A DNA stretch of 64,000 nucleotides from Aurantiochytrium sp. KH105 (GCA_003116975.1 BGKB01000152.1:1-64000); one strand, 5' to 3'; positions 26,567-36,897 are shown, numbered from the stretch's first letter. The notes: generated from the letters alone by a model not told the origin. Numbers and translations are program-made.

Positions 26567-28306
26567 ATGCTTGGCAAGGAGCAAGACCTCAAGGTCGGGC
26601 GATCCGATGTTCCTCAGCAAGAGGAAGTGATGGACTCGGCAACCGTGTCGCCTGAGAATGACCTGCCTGACGATATTCGCAGCGAAGACCAGCTCTCGCT
26701 CGTGCCTGAGGCATATCGCTCGGATAACCCGAAACGCCCGCTCAAGTCCAAGGATGCGGCAGGCAATGAGTACACGTACGTGCTTAAGCCCATGTGGTAC
26801 TGTGTGGTGCTGATCCTTCTCATGGAGCTTCTCGAGCGACTCTCGTACTATGGCATCAACTTTACCCAGACTGCCTACCTCACTGGCAGCTATGGAGACT
26901 GGAGCCCACTTCTGGGATCAACGCAGGCTAGCTCGTGGGTCCTCACGTCGACGGCCATCGCCTACTCGGTGCCCTTTCTGGGCGCCATCATTGCTGATGC
27001 CTTTATTGGCACGTACTGGACAATTATCTTGTTCACGAGCTTCGTCTACGTTCCGGGTCTTTTGCTCATTGCCCTCTGTGCTCGCGAGCAGCTTTGGAAT
27101 GGCGTGTACCCGCAAAAGCTGCTTGCGGCGTCTCTCATGGGTCTGTACTCTGCCGGCGCAGGTGGTATCAAGTCTTGCGTCAATGTGCTGGGAGCGCAGC
27201 AGTTTCACCCCCTTTTGCAAAAGGCCCAGATCTCCAGGTACTATGTGAACTTTTACATGTTCATCAACATTGGCGCTATTGTGGGTGGCATTGTCATCCC
27301 GCTCATCACGCAGATTAACGTTTTTGGCGCCTACATGATCCCCGTGTGCTGTCTCGCGCTCGGTCTCATCGCCTTTATTGCCGGAACCAGGCGGTATGTC
27401 CGTATGAAGCCCCAGGGCAGCGATATCTTGGAGAGTCTCAAGGCCGTCGGCGCAAGCTTTGGCCACTGCCCGCCCAACATGGAAAAGGTCAAGGTCAGCC
27501 GAGGCGGCAAGTACGATGACGCCTTCATCGAGAAGGTCAAGATCATTGGCCGTCTGATTCCCATTATGCTCGCCACGGTGCCTTTCAATATGGCGTACGG
27601 CCAGATGGCTAGTGTCTTTGTGATCCAGGGTACCGTGATGCAGAACTCGGGTATGATTGATGCTTCGTGGATGGAGAATTTTGACGCGTTCTCGGTCATC
27701 ATTTGCGGCCTCCTCATCAGCCGCGGACTTTACCCGTTCCTGGAGCGCCGCGGCATTGAGCTGCACATGACGACCAAGTTCTCAGTTGGTACCTTTTGCG
27801 GTGCCCTCGCCATTCTCACGGACACGATCATTGACTACAAGATCCACTCCGCGTACGAGGCGACGGGCGAGCCCATCAGCATTTGGTGGCAGATCTTCCC
27901 CTACTTTTTCGTCGGTGCCGGAGAGATTTTTGCCGTGTCTTCCGCCTACGACGCTGCCTTCCAAATCAGTCCCGATGGCCTCAAATCTTTCGGCTCTGCG
28001 CTCAACTTGTTCATGGTGGGCGCTGTTCCCAACTTTATCTCGGACGCTATCCTCAACGGCTGCGAGGCGTGGTTTACTAACGACGCCGGGTCGACAGACA
28101 TCAGCACGCTCGAGCTCTACGCGCAGTCAAAGGTCTACCTCTACCTTTGGGTGCTCTTTGCGATTGCCATGTTCGGCACCCTGGGCAACCTCGTGCCCTG
28201 GTTCCGAACGTTTTACTCGTGCACCGAGGAGGCCTCCAAAAACCTCGTGCGCGCCACGCGCAAGACGGTCGAGAGCAACAGCCTCACGGAGTCGCATGCC
28301 GTGTAG
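26567..28306 (+). CDS. POT/PTR family proton-coupled peptide transporter 2
   Basis: A 579-residue paralogue of the transporter at 18306, colinear over its whole length. The ExxER motif is in MELLERLSYYG (about residues 86-96), and the PTR region reads AGAGGIKSCVNVLGAQQF. A large loop with QGSDILESLKAVGAS precedes the second six-helix half. About 12 membrane segments are predicted. It probably imports peptides with protons at the plasma membrane or a vacuole. The first frame codon at 26558 is GTG, so I start at the ATG at 26567. Codon use is more C/G-ending than in transporter 1, suggesting higher expression or different selection on the two copies. The upstream region has been remodelled by the Harbinger insertion. 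Confidence 0.93.
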   Translation: MLGKEQDLKVGRSDVPQQEEVMDSATVSPENDLPDDIRSEDQLSLVPEAYRSDNPKRPLKSKDAAGNEYTYVLKPMWYCVVLILLMELLERLSYYGINFTQTAYLTGSYGDWSPLLGSTQASSWVLTSTAIAYSVPFLGAIIADAFIGTYWTIILFTSFVYVPGLLLIALCAREQLWNGVYPQKLLAASLMGLYSAGAGGIKSCVNVLGAQQFHPLLQKAQISRYYVNFYMFINIGAIVGGIVIPLITQINVFGAYMIPVCCLALGLIAFIAGTRRYVRMKPQGSDILESLKAVGASFGHCPPNMEKVKVSRGGKYDDAFIEKVKIIGRLIPIMLATVPFNMAYGQMASVFVIQGTVMQNSGMIDASWMENFDAFSVIICGLLISRGLYPFLERRGIELHMTTKFSVGTFCGALAILTDTIIDYKIHSAYEATGEPISIWWQIFPYFFVGAGEIFAVSSAYDAAFQISPDGLKSFGSALNLFMVGAVPNFISDAILNGCEAWFTNDAGSTDISTLELYAQSKVYLYLWVLFAIAMFGTLGNLVPWFRTFYSCTEEASKNLVRATRKTVESNSLTESHAV

Positions 28307-28423
28307 ACGGTCTTCGTACACTAACTATTCCACTACTATACCCTAGTATAAGCTCGAGTCAAGCAAGCTGTCATCAGTCGTGATGCATGTTCGCCTTCTT
28401 CTACTTTCTTTTCCTTGACTATA

Positions 28424-28450
28424 CTCTTCTTCTTCTTCTTCTTCTTCTTC
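28424..28450. repeat. (CTT)n repeat
   Basis: About nine CTT units just downstream of POT transporter 2. Confidence 0.9.
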
Positions 28451-29144
28451 ATGTATTTCTCCCTGCGCCAGTTTCCCATCTTGGCCGCGTCGACACACCG
28501 GATCCCGCTCCAGCCCGCCTCCAGTCGGCAGCAGCAGCACCTCTCCGGGTCGGATCTTGTTACGAGTCTCAACCGGCAGGCTGGCGTCCGCGGACACGCG
28601 GCAGGCCGCGAGGGTTCGCAATCATCGTGCTTGCGGCTCGTGCGGCCGGATTACAGCGTCGCACGCGTGCACGCACGCCCTCGCTCCCTGTTTAGAATTA
28701 TACCTCTACTTGCGCCGGTTGGTCGCGGTGCACACCTGCTGCTGCGAGTTGGTCGATACTCGAAAACGGTGGCCGCTGTGCACGCGCGACCGGAGCCGAT
28801 TCTCGATTGGCCGGCCGTTTGCGCGACTGTGCGGCGCGGTTTGCGCGACTTGGGCAGTTTGGCCGACTGGCGACGGCGCGGAAGAGAGGGAAAGGGAGAC
28901 AGACAGCCTGGGCGCCTCGCCGTCGCGGTTCTCCAGGCGCGAGACGCCCGACCTGCGGAGGCGGGAGCGACGGCACGCAGGTCGCGGCGGAGCATGCCGG
29001 CCGGACGTGCAGGAGCAACTCGTCACAGCGCGGGCGCGCGTGGCAGCAGCGAAGCAGGCGGGCCGGGCAGGAAGGCAGGGAGGCAGGCAGACAGGCAGGC
29101 AGGGGCGCGCGCGTGCCCGGGAAGGAAGAAGGCGCGAACTCGCT

Positions 29145-29310
29145 TGAAAAAGAACTTGAAAGGAAAGAATGAACTTGAAAAGAAAGGAAAAGAAAAAGAA
29201 AGGAAAAGGAAAAGAAGGGAAAAGCAAAAGGAAAGAAAAGAAAAAAAAAGAATTAGAATGTAAAGAAAAGAAAAGAAAAGAAAAGAATTAGAATGAAAAG
29301 AAAGGAAGAT
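29145..29310. repeat. purine-rich GAAAA tract
   Basis: About 160 bases almost entirely of A and G on the plus strand, built from AAAGG and AAAAG units. Such a tract can adopt a triplex. Confidence 0.85.
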
Positions 29311-29463
29311 AGGATAGGTCTCTTGACATGAGGGGAGAGAGAGTCTGAAAGGATGCGGTGTGCGGGCGCAGATACGAGTTTAGTGCGGCGGCGTGCACGT
29401 GCTGGCGCCTGGGAAAGAAGCGAAAGAAGGATCGAAAGAAGGAAAGACGGGCAAGAAGAGCAA

Positions 29464-29465
<2 letters not shown>

Positions 29466-29502
<37 letters not shown>
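29466..29502. repeat. (CT)n dinucleotide repeat
   Basis: About 18 CT units, 330 bases upstream of MOB1; a pyrimidine tract of opposite sense to the preceding purine tract. Confidence 0.95.
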
Positions 29503-29505
<3 letters not shown>

Positions 29506-29831
29506 AACACGCATCGCCGCACACGCCTCGCCGCCCGCCCGCCCGCCCGTCCGCGCACGCTCGCACGCGTACGCCCGCGCGCGCTCGCTCGCGCGCTCTC
29601 GCTCGCGCGCTCCCTCGCGCACGTACGCCCGCACGCCTCGCCAGCGCGCGCGCGGCCTCGAAGGGAGGGCAGGCTCGCGGGAGCAGAGCCGGGCAGACAC
29701 GGGCCCCGCGGCATCCCACTCGACTTTACTTTTACCAGGCTCGCGCCTGTGAGCTCGAGCAGGCGGATACGGCGCGCGAGGGCGCGACCGCGAAGGACAG
29801 GCAAGAGGGGCAGGGAGAAGGGCGAGGCAAG

Positions 29832-30473
29832 ATGAGCGGGAGCCGCAACACGCGGGGAACCTTTGTGGTGCTCAAGCATGCGAACCAGCGGCGCACAGAC
29901 CTGAGCAAGTACACGAAGCGCACGTTGGGCATGGGCAACCTGCGCGAGGCCGTGCGGCTGCCGTCCGGCGAGGACATCAACGAGTGGATCGCCACCAACA
30001 TTGTGGACTTTTACAACGAGATTGCCATGCTCTACGACATGTGCTCCGAGGACGCCGAAAAGTTCGTCGAGCCCGGCGAGGGCTTCCCACCCAACTTTGA
30101 GTACCGCTGGGCAGACGGCGGCTCGTCGACGCCTATCCGCTGCAGCTCGCCAGAGTATGCCAACTACGTGCTGGCCTGGATCGAGGAACAAATCCACGAT
30201 GTCAGCATTTTCGTGGTTGACGAGAGGGACGACTTTCCCGACGATTTCGAGGATATCGCGCAGAAGATCTTCACCCGCATCTTCCGCATTTACGCGATCA
30301 TCTACCATGCACACTTTCACTATATTGAGGATCAAGGCGCTGCCGAGCATCTCAATACCTCCTTTAAGCACTTTTGCTTCTTTTCCCACGAACACGGTCT
30401 TCTCGACCCAAAAGAGGTTCGCGCTCTTCAGGAGCCCGTGGACCGTCTCCTCGAGCAGTACACGGACTCTTGA
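29832..30473 (+). CDS. MOB1: MOB1-type kinase activator
   Basis: A 213-residue protein, the normal length for MOB1. Family landmarks run in order: LKHANQ, a GNLREAVRLPSGEDINEWIA region (seen as REAVRLPSGEDINEW), VDFYNEIAMLYD, EYRWADG, a second Cys region PIRCSSPEYANY, YAIIYHAHF with the two zinc-ligand His, and AEHLNTSFKHF. MOB1 binds and activates NDR/LATS kinases in Hippo/mitotic-exit signalling and cytokinesis. The start at the ATG at 29832 matches family N-termini; the in-frame stretch back to 29358 is CT-repeat translation and unsupported. Oddity: the first zinc Cys is present (MCSEDA), but the position of its partner Cys five residues on is Glu, so the zinc site looks incomplete. Convergent with the VCBS protein gene. 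Confidence 0.93.
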   Translation: MSGSRNTRGTFVVLKHANQRRTDLSKYTKRTLGMGNLREAVRLPSGEDINEWIATNIVDFYNEIAMLYDMCSEDAEKFVEPGEGFPPNFEYRWADGGSSTPIRCSSPEYANYVLAWIEEQIHDVSIFVVDERDDFPDDFEDIAQKIFTRIFRIYAIIYHAHFHYIEDQGAAEHLNTSFKHFCFFSHEHGLLDPKEVRALQEPVDRLLEQYTDS

Positions 30474-31244
30474 AGCTCTTTGCGCGGGCATTACATCGAA
30501 CATATTCTAAGATCCAATCCAAGCTCTTTCAGCAAGTCCTGCTCTACTCTCGACCCCGACATCCATCCTTTCTAAGCATATAAGAAAAAGGAAAGAAAGA
30601 AAAGAACAGAAAACCACTTCCGCGCCTCTCTCTCTCTCGCTTAACACTGATTTATCCCTTATTCCTAAAAAAACACCTGTGGCGGCGAGACATATCTTGC
30701 TGAGAATCACAAACACAAACAGAATTATCAAGTATCTTGCTCGGGCCTGTCATGATAATAAGGCCACAGGCAAAACTCGCACGAATACATTCGAAAGTCA
30801 ACTCTTCAAATGCGAGCATGCATGTACATTCATTTTCTCCATTTTTGTGAATTTCTCAAACCCTGACGGGTCTGCTCCAGCAAGCAAAGTGTCGCAATCA
30901 GCGCGCGAACTCAAATCTGCTCGACGCCGCTTCAAATTATTCAAACCGTTGTATCGCTCCTGATTGCAGAGCTCCTGGGAGACCGTATTTGCATCATGAT
31001 GGAGCTTCTTTTCCTCGTTCCCTTTTGCTATTTTGACGATCCTTTGGAAAGGAACTCTGCTTGACCTCTTCTTGCTTAGTTCAGTGGCATCTGTCGCCGT
31101 TGCGTTGAAAAGGAAGTGGAGGATGGCCATCTCTGTGCATTCACACGCGCACTCCAAAAAATTCAAATTGATAAAAAGCGCGCCGCGCCAAGGAAAAACA
31201 AGCAAAAAAAATAAGAAAAGTTCCTGGTGTTCTTTTATTGTCGG
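30474..31244. other. convergent intergenic region
   Basis: 3' flanks of MOB1 and the VCBS gene. AT-richer, with A-runs near 30590 and 31195-31215. A 135-codon minus-strand frame at 30798-31205 has no recognisable domain and I do not call it. Confidence 0.5.
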
Positions 31245-34200
31245 TCACACATTCTGCACTGCTGTACTCTTGCTGTCTTGGAGTGACGTCGCTCTTGCAA
31301 TCGATGATGTCTCCTCTTCGGGCGTGTTCTGAGGAGCAAGCAACAGCCTTTCGGGTTGATTCGCGTCGATTACCTCTGCATCTGCGATGACCACGACCGA
31401 GGCCTCGGGCGCTCTCAGGACAGAATTCGCTGGCCCTTCTCGCTCAAGATGCATGGACACGCCTTTGCGAGGCAATTCGGTATCCTGACTTGACTGCTCA
31501 TTCGGTTGAGTGGGCTCTTGCGCAGGCAAAGTTCCTGATGTGTCCGTTTTGCTTACAGCTCCAGGAGCTCGTAGCTCGGCCAAGATGGCAAGGACTGACA
31601 CAGCAATCCCGAGGCATCCGAGCGCGATAACTACAATCTGCAATGCCTCAGACTTTTCGCTCTCCGTAACAAGTGCACGTGTGAGTCCGCAAAACCCGAG
31701 AAGTAGCAAAAGAATTAGCATGAGCTGCGCAAAGTGCTGGTTCGAAATAATGCCCCCTGTTCTCGAGTCATCGTACGGCTTGACCACCTGCACCACAGAA
31801 AGAAAAAGCGAGACAAAGGCCACGAAGCAAATCACAGCGATTGACGCATGAATCTGCGTCAACAGCACGAAGCCAGATGTGAGCAAGAACCGTCGTACGA
31901 GCTCCACGCTCTCATAAAAGCCCACGCGCGCCTTGTAGGGGACCCACAGAAAGTTCGAGGCCCTTTTCCACACGGGTCCAAGCGAGGCCCTCTTGAACCA
32001 CAGGCCAAAGAACAGCAGCGCTGTGCCAATTGGGTACACCGCAATCATGATACCCGAGTAGATGCGAAAGGTGGCGCTCTCTGAGGATGCAAAGTCAATC
32101 GTGTAGTCCGCTGACAGACTCTCGTACGGCTCGGTGTCGCCAACGAACCGTTCAAAGGGCTGTGTCAGAAACGCGCGCACAATTTGCGCCGACACGCTCG
32201 AGTAGACGATAAATAGTAGCTCCAGTCCAAGCCACACGGCCCATCCAAGCGCGGCGTCGTAGTTGCCGCGCCAGCGAAAGCACCATGCCGTAAAGCCCAA
32301 AAGAGCCAGAACGCCGAGCGGCCAAATGGTCACAGCCAAGAGCGATGTGTAAAAGTTCACATCCACACGTGCACATCCGATGTTGAAGAGCGCCACCAGG
32401 GCACCCAGGTCCGCCGAAGTGACAAAGCCTAGTGCAGCGCCGTCGATCCCGCTCGATGTCAAAAAGTCAGTCGTCACGAGAAACTCGCGGTATATTTGCA
32501 AAAAGACAATCGCCAAACGCGCCTTGACAGCAACGCTTTGCATGCGTGATACTGACGCGGCATAGAGCGCAGAGGCGCAAGTGAACCGAGTCGGGCTTTG
32601 ACGCCGCACCTGGCGAGCCCCCGAGCGCCTCAACCCTCCCAGAAAAACCACCGCTGACACAGGCACCAGCGCTAAAGCGACCATGATCGCAATCCACAGG
32701 TTTAAGAGACCCTGGTCCATGCGTTTTGCCTCATCCGTGCACTCCTCGCAAGCGCCACGTGATCGAATGCCAAAGCCCTCATAACACGAAGAACACATGA
32801 TTCCCGTATGAACAGGCGAGCAGTACACGTCAGACCCCGAGCTCGAGTTCGCTTCGTCTTCAAGTCTTCGCGTCTTGACCGATGCTGCCGGGTCACAATA
32901 CGAGGCTCTCTTACACTCGTGAATATCGAGACTGCGGTTGGAGAAGCGCCAAAAGCCAGTATTTAGCGGAACTGTTTCGATCACGAGACCAGAGGCGTTG
33001 CATTGTAGAGCTCCTTCGGGAAACTCGTCATCGTCACAAGCAAGCGCAGCGTTCGTCTCTGGGTTGAAAAAGGTGCCTTCCTGCGCCAGGCAAGCATCCA
33101 CCGAGGTCGGGCCTTCCGCTGCTGTCTCCGGCCGCGAGATAGGGCACTGCAAGCATACGAGCGAGTCGCCATCATTGTAGAAACCAGGTCGGCAAGGCGT
33201 GCACTCCGAGCCGTCACTGTTCTCCTGCCCAGGTGGACAGGCAACACCATCTACGCACTTTGCCGACCCATCTGCAATCGTCGTGGTTCCATTGGCGCAC
33301 GGCTCGCAGGCCTCAAGCCCATAGTCGGCTTTGAAGAATCCAAGTGCACAAGGCTGGCAGCCCTCTGCAGTGAACTCTTCGCCGGGCGCACATGTGCACT
33401 CTGTGGATCCGGCGTCCGTGGTGACCATGTTGTTCGAACATGCTTTGCAACCCTGCATCCCGTAATCGGGCTTGAAGGTTCCCACACGGCAAAGCTGGCA
33501 TGTGGACCCTTCGAGAGCCAGCCCGGGCGCGCAGGAACACTCAAAGTCGTCAATGTCGGGGTTTCGAACGAAGTTACCCTGGCAAGCGCAGTCCTCCAGC
33601 GACGGGTACGATGGATGCACAAAGGTCCCCGGGGAACTGGATCTTGCCGAGTTCGCTGGACACTCGTTTGAGCAGGAAGGGCCGTAACGCGTGTCGTCAC
33701 ACTGCTCGCAAGCGACGCCAGCAAAGTTGGGTAGGCAGTCGCAGACGCCGGCGGCAAAACTTGTGGAGGAAAGTCCAAAACTATCGCGCTCGTCGTTGAA
33801 TGTGCTCGATAAACCTTCCTTTGCACATTCACCACGGCCTCGCGTGCATTGCGAGGCGCAGTCTGCAGCTGTGTTCTCAAAGAGATAAATGCCAATACTC
33901 GTTGCGACCCAAAGGTCGAGGTCACCGTCTCCATCTGTGTCAGCAACAACGGGAAGCGAATCGCTGGACGAAACTTTGAAGTCATTGAACACTTGTGGTA
34001 AGTCGCTTGAATTATTGAAGGATGGTGCAGTTGGCGTGCCTTTATTCAAAAAGACACGAAGAAAGTCGCGATCGCTGCCCACCAAGAGGTCGAGATCGCC
34101 ATCGCTGTCAATGTCAAAGAGAGAGATCTGGCACCACTGAGATTGGCACGATGCGAGAGCTGTCTCAGATGGAAGGAGACTTGGTAAATTTTCTTGCACA

Positions 34201-36002
34201 ACGAGTTTTCGAGACTTGTAGTCAACAGCGTAGGCAACAATGTTCCCCTTTTCCCAGTTGGCCGCGTAAGCGAGGACTCCCTCCCCGTCAATATCGGCAA
34301 ACGAAAAGGAAACCGCTCCACCAATGTCAGCCTTGACAAGTTCCACGTCACCAGATCTGACCATTTGACCCGATTCGTCCTGCTCCCACCACGAGGCGAC
34401 GACTTGAGGATTTGTTTGTTTGCCATGTCTCGACACCACAATAGCCCTCAGTGTCGTGTCAGAGGAGCTTGTTTGCGGTAGAAAGTTGACACGAGGGGAA
34501 CCGTGGATGTCGTCAAAGGTTGAAAAGGGATTTTCGGCATTATTGGGCCCAAAATGAGAATAGGCCGATGTTGGGCCATCATTGCGGAAATAGTGAATCT
34601 TGCCGTCCTTGGTACTTCCAACAAAAGCGTCGAGGTCTCCGTCTGCGTCCACGTCGGCGAAAGAGAGACCCAGGGCACCCGAGATAGCGTCAATGGACTG
34701 AACGATGGACGCCAGTGGGTTGGCGCTCCAACCGTTGTCATTGTCAATTGCCACGAATGCACTTGGACGTTGCGATGTAGAAGCGCGAGTGAAGGTGCGA
34801 AAGCTGGTGCCGAAAAACGCGTCGGGGCTTCCTGCATCAAAGAGATCTGCAAAGGCCAATGTGCGTGCACACGCATAGTTTTTACTTTGGCTGCCAGTGC
34901 ATTCGGGTACCACAGCAATCACGTTATTGAGGGGGTTCTCGGCATCATTTGCCAAAGTGAAAGCTGGGCTCGACGAAGAGCCAGTATTGCGGAAAAAGTA
35001 CGTCTCAAAGCTTACGCTTGTTGCCACAAGGTCTGTGAGACCATCGCCGTCAAGATCGACAGCACTCAGGTCGGTGAGAACACCAACGTTGGTAAAAGTC
35101 ATGCTGTGTCTCTCAAAGTGAGGTTTTTTCGATGTCCCGATGTTGCTGAAGATTGCAATTTCGTTTGGGTCCACAAAATTGGTTCCGACGGCGCTACCGA
35201 GGATACAGAGAAGGTCAAGATCGCCATCATTGTCAATGTCAACCAGACTGACGCTGTCTGCCCAGACGAACGAATTGCCTTTCATTTCTTGAGTATCGCG
35301 AAAGGGGTCTTGCTCGGAGTCGCTTGTGATCTTATCGAATCCGCCATCGCCGTTGTTGAGGAAGATATCCGGACGAAAATCATCCTTTCTCCAATTTCTG
35401 CCTGCATCGCTCGACAGAATCAGGTCAAGATCCCCGTCTCCGTCAAGGTCGCCAACATCAAAATTTAGACTTTGCCCTTCGGAGTCCACCTTGGAAAATG
35501 GGTAAAGGCTGCCGGATTTGCTGTCAGACTTTTTTGAAAGCGTCTGAAAAGCAGGTGCATTTTTGGTCCCAATATTATGCAGATAGATGATACCCTTTTT
35601 AGAGAAATTATCATCGACGGCAAGTAATACGTCGATGAGACCGTCACCATCAAGGTCCGCAAAACGCAGGGAACTGCTCGTGTAGAATTCTTCGCCGTAC
35701 TCTTCACTCTCCAAAATTGCGTCTTGCTCCAGCGCGTAAAAGGGTAGTTGCTCGCGCGCGAATCTGCAGGCTCCAGAGCCCGGCCCTTTTTCGCCACCGG
35801 CACTCGCAAAGCCGTCAAAGCAGGGCCCGCACGTTGTCTCGTTCTCGCCATCAAGGCGTCCCTGGAGCTCGCAGGTCCGCGCCGCGTCTGCCGCGGCCCC
35901 GGCAAGCTGGGCACGCGAGCTATGCACGCCTACGCATACCACCAGGGCTAAGACCCAAGCGGCGGCCACGTACGCGGCGCCGCGCCCCTTTCGGCGCGGC
36001 AT
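31245..36002 (-). CDS. large receptor-like protein: VCBS/FG-GAP repeats, Cys-rich repeats, multi-TM
   Basis: A 1585-residue membrane protein. A signal peptide lies within residues 1-33 (hydrophobic AAYVAAAWVLALVVCVGV). About 75-770 is a series of FG-GAP/VCBS-type repeats, each with a calcium-binding DxDGDGxxD loop (for example ADLDGDGLIDVLLA, GDLDGDGDLDL, FDIDSDGDLDL). About 770-1090 is Cys-rich: an EGF/laminin-like CDCLPNFAGVACEQC unit, then GCC2/GCC3-like repeats (GTFKPDYGMQGCKAC, GFFKADYGLEACEPC). About 1125-1500 holds seven or more hydrophobic segments with a SADYTIDF stretch between two of them, followed by a cytosolic tail. I associate this arrangement with heterokont receptor or TRP-like families. 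It probably acts in surface adhesion or sensing. The frame back to 36119 is an Arg-Ser repeat; the ATG at 36002 precedes the signal peptide. Confidence 0.82.
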   Translation of the reverse strand: MPRRKGRGAAYVAAAWVLALVVCVGVHSSRAQLAGAAADAARTCELQGRLDGENETTCGPCFDGFASAGGEKGPGSGACRFAREQLPFYALEQDAILESEEYGEEFYTSSSLRFADLDGDGLIDVLLAVDDNFSKKGIIYLHNIGTKNAPAFQTLSKKSDSKSGSLYPFSKVDSEGQSLNFDVGDLDGDGDLDLILSSDAGRNWRKDDFRPDIFLNNGDGGFDKITSDSEQDPFRDTQEMKGNSFVWADSVSLVDIDNDGDLDLLCILGSAVGTNFVDPNEIAIFSNIGTSKKPHFERHSMTFTNVGVLTDLSAVDLDGDGLTDLVATSVSFETYFFRNTGSSSSPAFTLANDAENPLNNVIAVVPECTGSQSKNYACARTLAFADLFDAGSPDAFFGTSFRTFTRASTSQRPSAFVAIDNDNGWSANPLASIVQSIDAISGALGLSFADVDADGDLDAFVGSTKDGKIHYFRNDGPTSAYSHFGPNNAENPFSTFDDIHGSPRVNFLPQTSSSDTTLRAIVVSRHGKQTNPQVVASWWEQDESGQMVRSGDVELVKADIGGAVSFSFADIDGEGVLAYAANWEKGNIVAYAVDYKSRKLVVQENLPSLLPSETALASCQSQWCQISLFDIDSDGDLDLLVGSDRDFLRVFLNKGTPTAPSFNNSSDLPQVFNDFKVSSSDSLPVVADTDGDGDLDLWVATSIGIYLFENTAADCASQCTRGRGECAKEGLSSTFNDERDSFGLSSTSFAAGVCDCLPNFAGVACEQCDDTRYGPSCSNECPANSARSSSPGTFVHPSYPSLEDCACQGNFVRNPDIDDFECSCAPGLALEGSTCQLCRVGTFKPDYGMQGCKACSNNMVTTDAGSTECTCAPGEEFTAEGCQPCALGFFKADYGLEACEPCANGTTTIADGSAKCVDGVACPPGQENSDGSECTPCRPGFYNDGDSLVCLQCPISRPETAAEGPTSVDACLAQEGTFFNPETNAALACDDDEFPEGALQCNASGLVIETVPLNTGFWRFSNRSLDIHECKRASYCDPAASVKTRRLEDEANSSSGSDVYCSPVHTGIMCSSCYEGFGIRSRGACEECTDEAKRMDQGLLNLWIAIMVALALVPVSAVVFLGGLRRSGARQVRRQSPTRFTCASALYAASVSRMQSVAVKARLAIVFLQIYREFLVTTDFLTSSGIDGAALGFVTSADLGALVALFNIGCARVDVNFYTSLLAVTIWPLGVLALLGFTAWCFRWRGNYDAALGWAVWLGLELLFIVYSSVSAQIVRAFLTQPFERFVGDTEPYESLSADYTIDFASSESATFRIYSGIMIAVYPIGTALLFFGLWFKRASLGPVWKRASNFLWVPYKARVGFYESVELVRRFLLTSGFVLLTQIHASIAVICFVAFVSLFLSVVQVVKPYDDSRTGGIISNQHFAQLMLILLLLLGFCGLTRALVTESEKSEALQIVVIALGCLGIAVSVLAILAELRAPGAVSKTDTSGTLPAQEPTQPNEQSSQDTELPRKGVSMHLEREGPANSVLRAPEASVVVIADAEVIDANQPERLLLAPQNTPEEETSSIARATSLQDSKSTAVQNV

Positions 36003-36040
36003 AGTGCCGCCGGTGGCTTCGAGACCCTTCTCGTGACTGA

Positions 36041-36090
36041 TCGACCTCGACCTCGACCTCGACCTCGACCTCGACCTCGACCTTGACCTC
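36041..36090. repeat. (GACCTC)n hexanucleotide repeat
   Basis: About eight copies, 40 bases upstream of the VCBS gene start; on the minus strand it translates to Arg-Ser or similar dipeptides and falsely extends the ORF. Confidence 0.95.
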
Positions 36091-36778
36091 TCGCCTGTGC
36101 TCCCGCTTGAGCTCTTCACTCGTCTTCGCGCGAGGGCGCTGGCGACGGCGCCAATCAGGTCTGCAGTGTCTCACAACAAATCGACGATCGCCGCTGCCGC
36201 GCCGCGAACGCGCTCCCTCGCTCTCCCCTCGGCCGGGCGAGACTGCTCGTGCGCCGCGCCCGAGATCGGAGCGCAGCGGTGTCGATGTCGAACGGCGAGC
36301 GCCAGAGCCGGACCCGGATCGCGCGCAGCGCCGGGCGCCTCGACTCCTCGCTGCGAGTTGGATGCTCAACGCGGCCGCGCCTGCGACTCGAAAGACACCG
36401 CACGGGGCGGTCCAGGCAGCCGTGACCGCCCCCCAGTTCCCACATGAGCGCGCGCTGTGGAGTACAGGCTTGGAAGGGTGTGGTATGGGTGCGGGGGACG
36501 GCGCCGCAGGCGTAATCGTATGCGCGCGAGGCGACATCAACGCGAGATCGCGTGCCTGGGCGAGAGAGAGGCAGCGTGAAATGGCTGCGTGCAAGAATGT
36601 GCAGGAGGGAGAGATGAATGGATGAAAGGAGGGCACGATGGCTGGATGGACGGTGGCGGACGGAGCGGCGCAGGCGAAGAGCAGCGCGCGCGCTGTTTGT
36701 CTGTCGCCTGCATGGATAAGAGTATGCAGAGGGAGATGAGGTGTGGTCCGATGGCCTTCAAAGGTTTTCTTGAAGATG

Positions 36779-36897
36779 TTTTTGTTTGTTTGTTTGTTTG
36801 TTTGTTTGTTTGTTTGTTTGTTTGTTTGTTTGTTTGTTTGTTTGTTTGTTTGTTTGTTTGTTTGTTTGTTTGTTTGTTTGTTTGTTTGTTTGTTTGT
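36779..36897. repeat. (TTTG)n tetranucleotide microsatellite, about 30 copies
   Basis: About 119 bases of uninterrupted TTTG units, ending 64 bases from the LRR-protease gene stop. It is the longest perfect microsatellite in the window. Confidence 0.97.

Larger units (their letters stand above)
28307..29831. other. repeat-rich intergenic region
   Basis: Between POT transporter 2 and MOB1. It holds a CTT run (28424-28450), GGCAGG repeats (about 29050-29105), a long purine-rich GAAAA tract (about 29145-29310), a CT run (29466-29502) and GC-rich CGCCCG/GCTCGC sequence up to MOB1. ORFs on both strands here are low-complexity and not called. Confidence 0.55.

Noticed and set aside
28415..29263. 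282-codon ORF between POT transporter 2 and MOB1
   Set aside because: It runs through CTT, GGCAGG and GAAAA repeats and ends in a Lys/Glu-rich translation of the purine tract.
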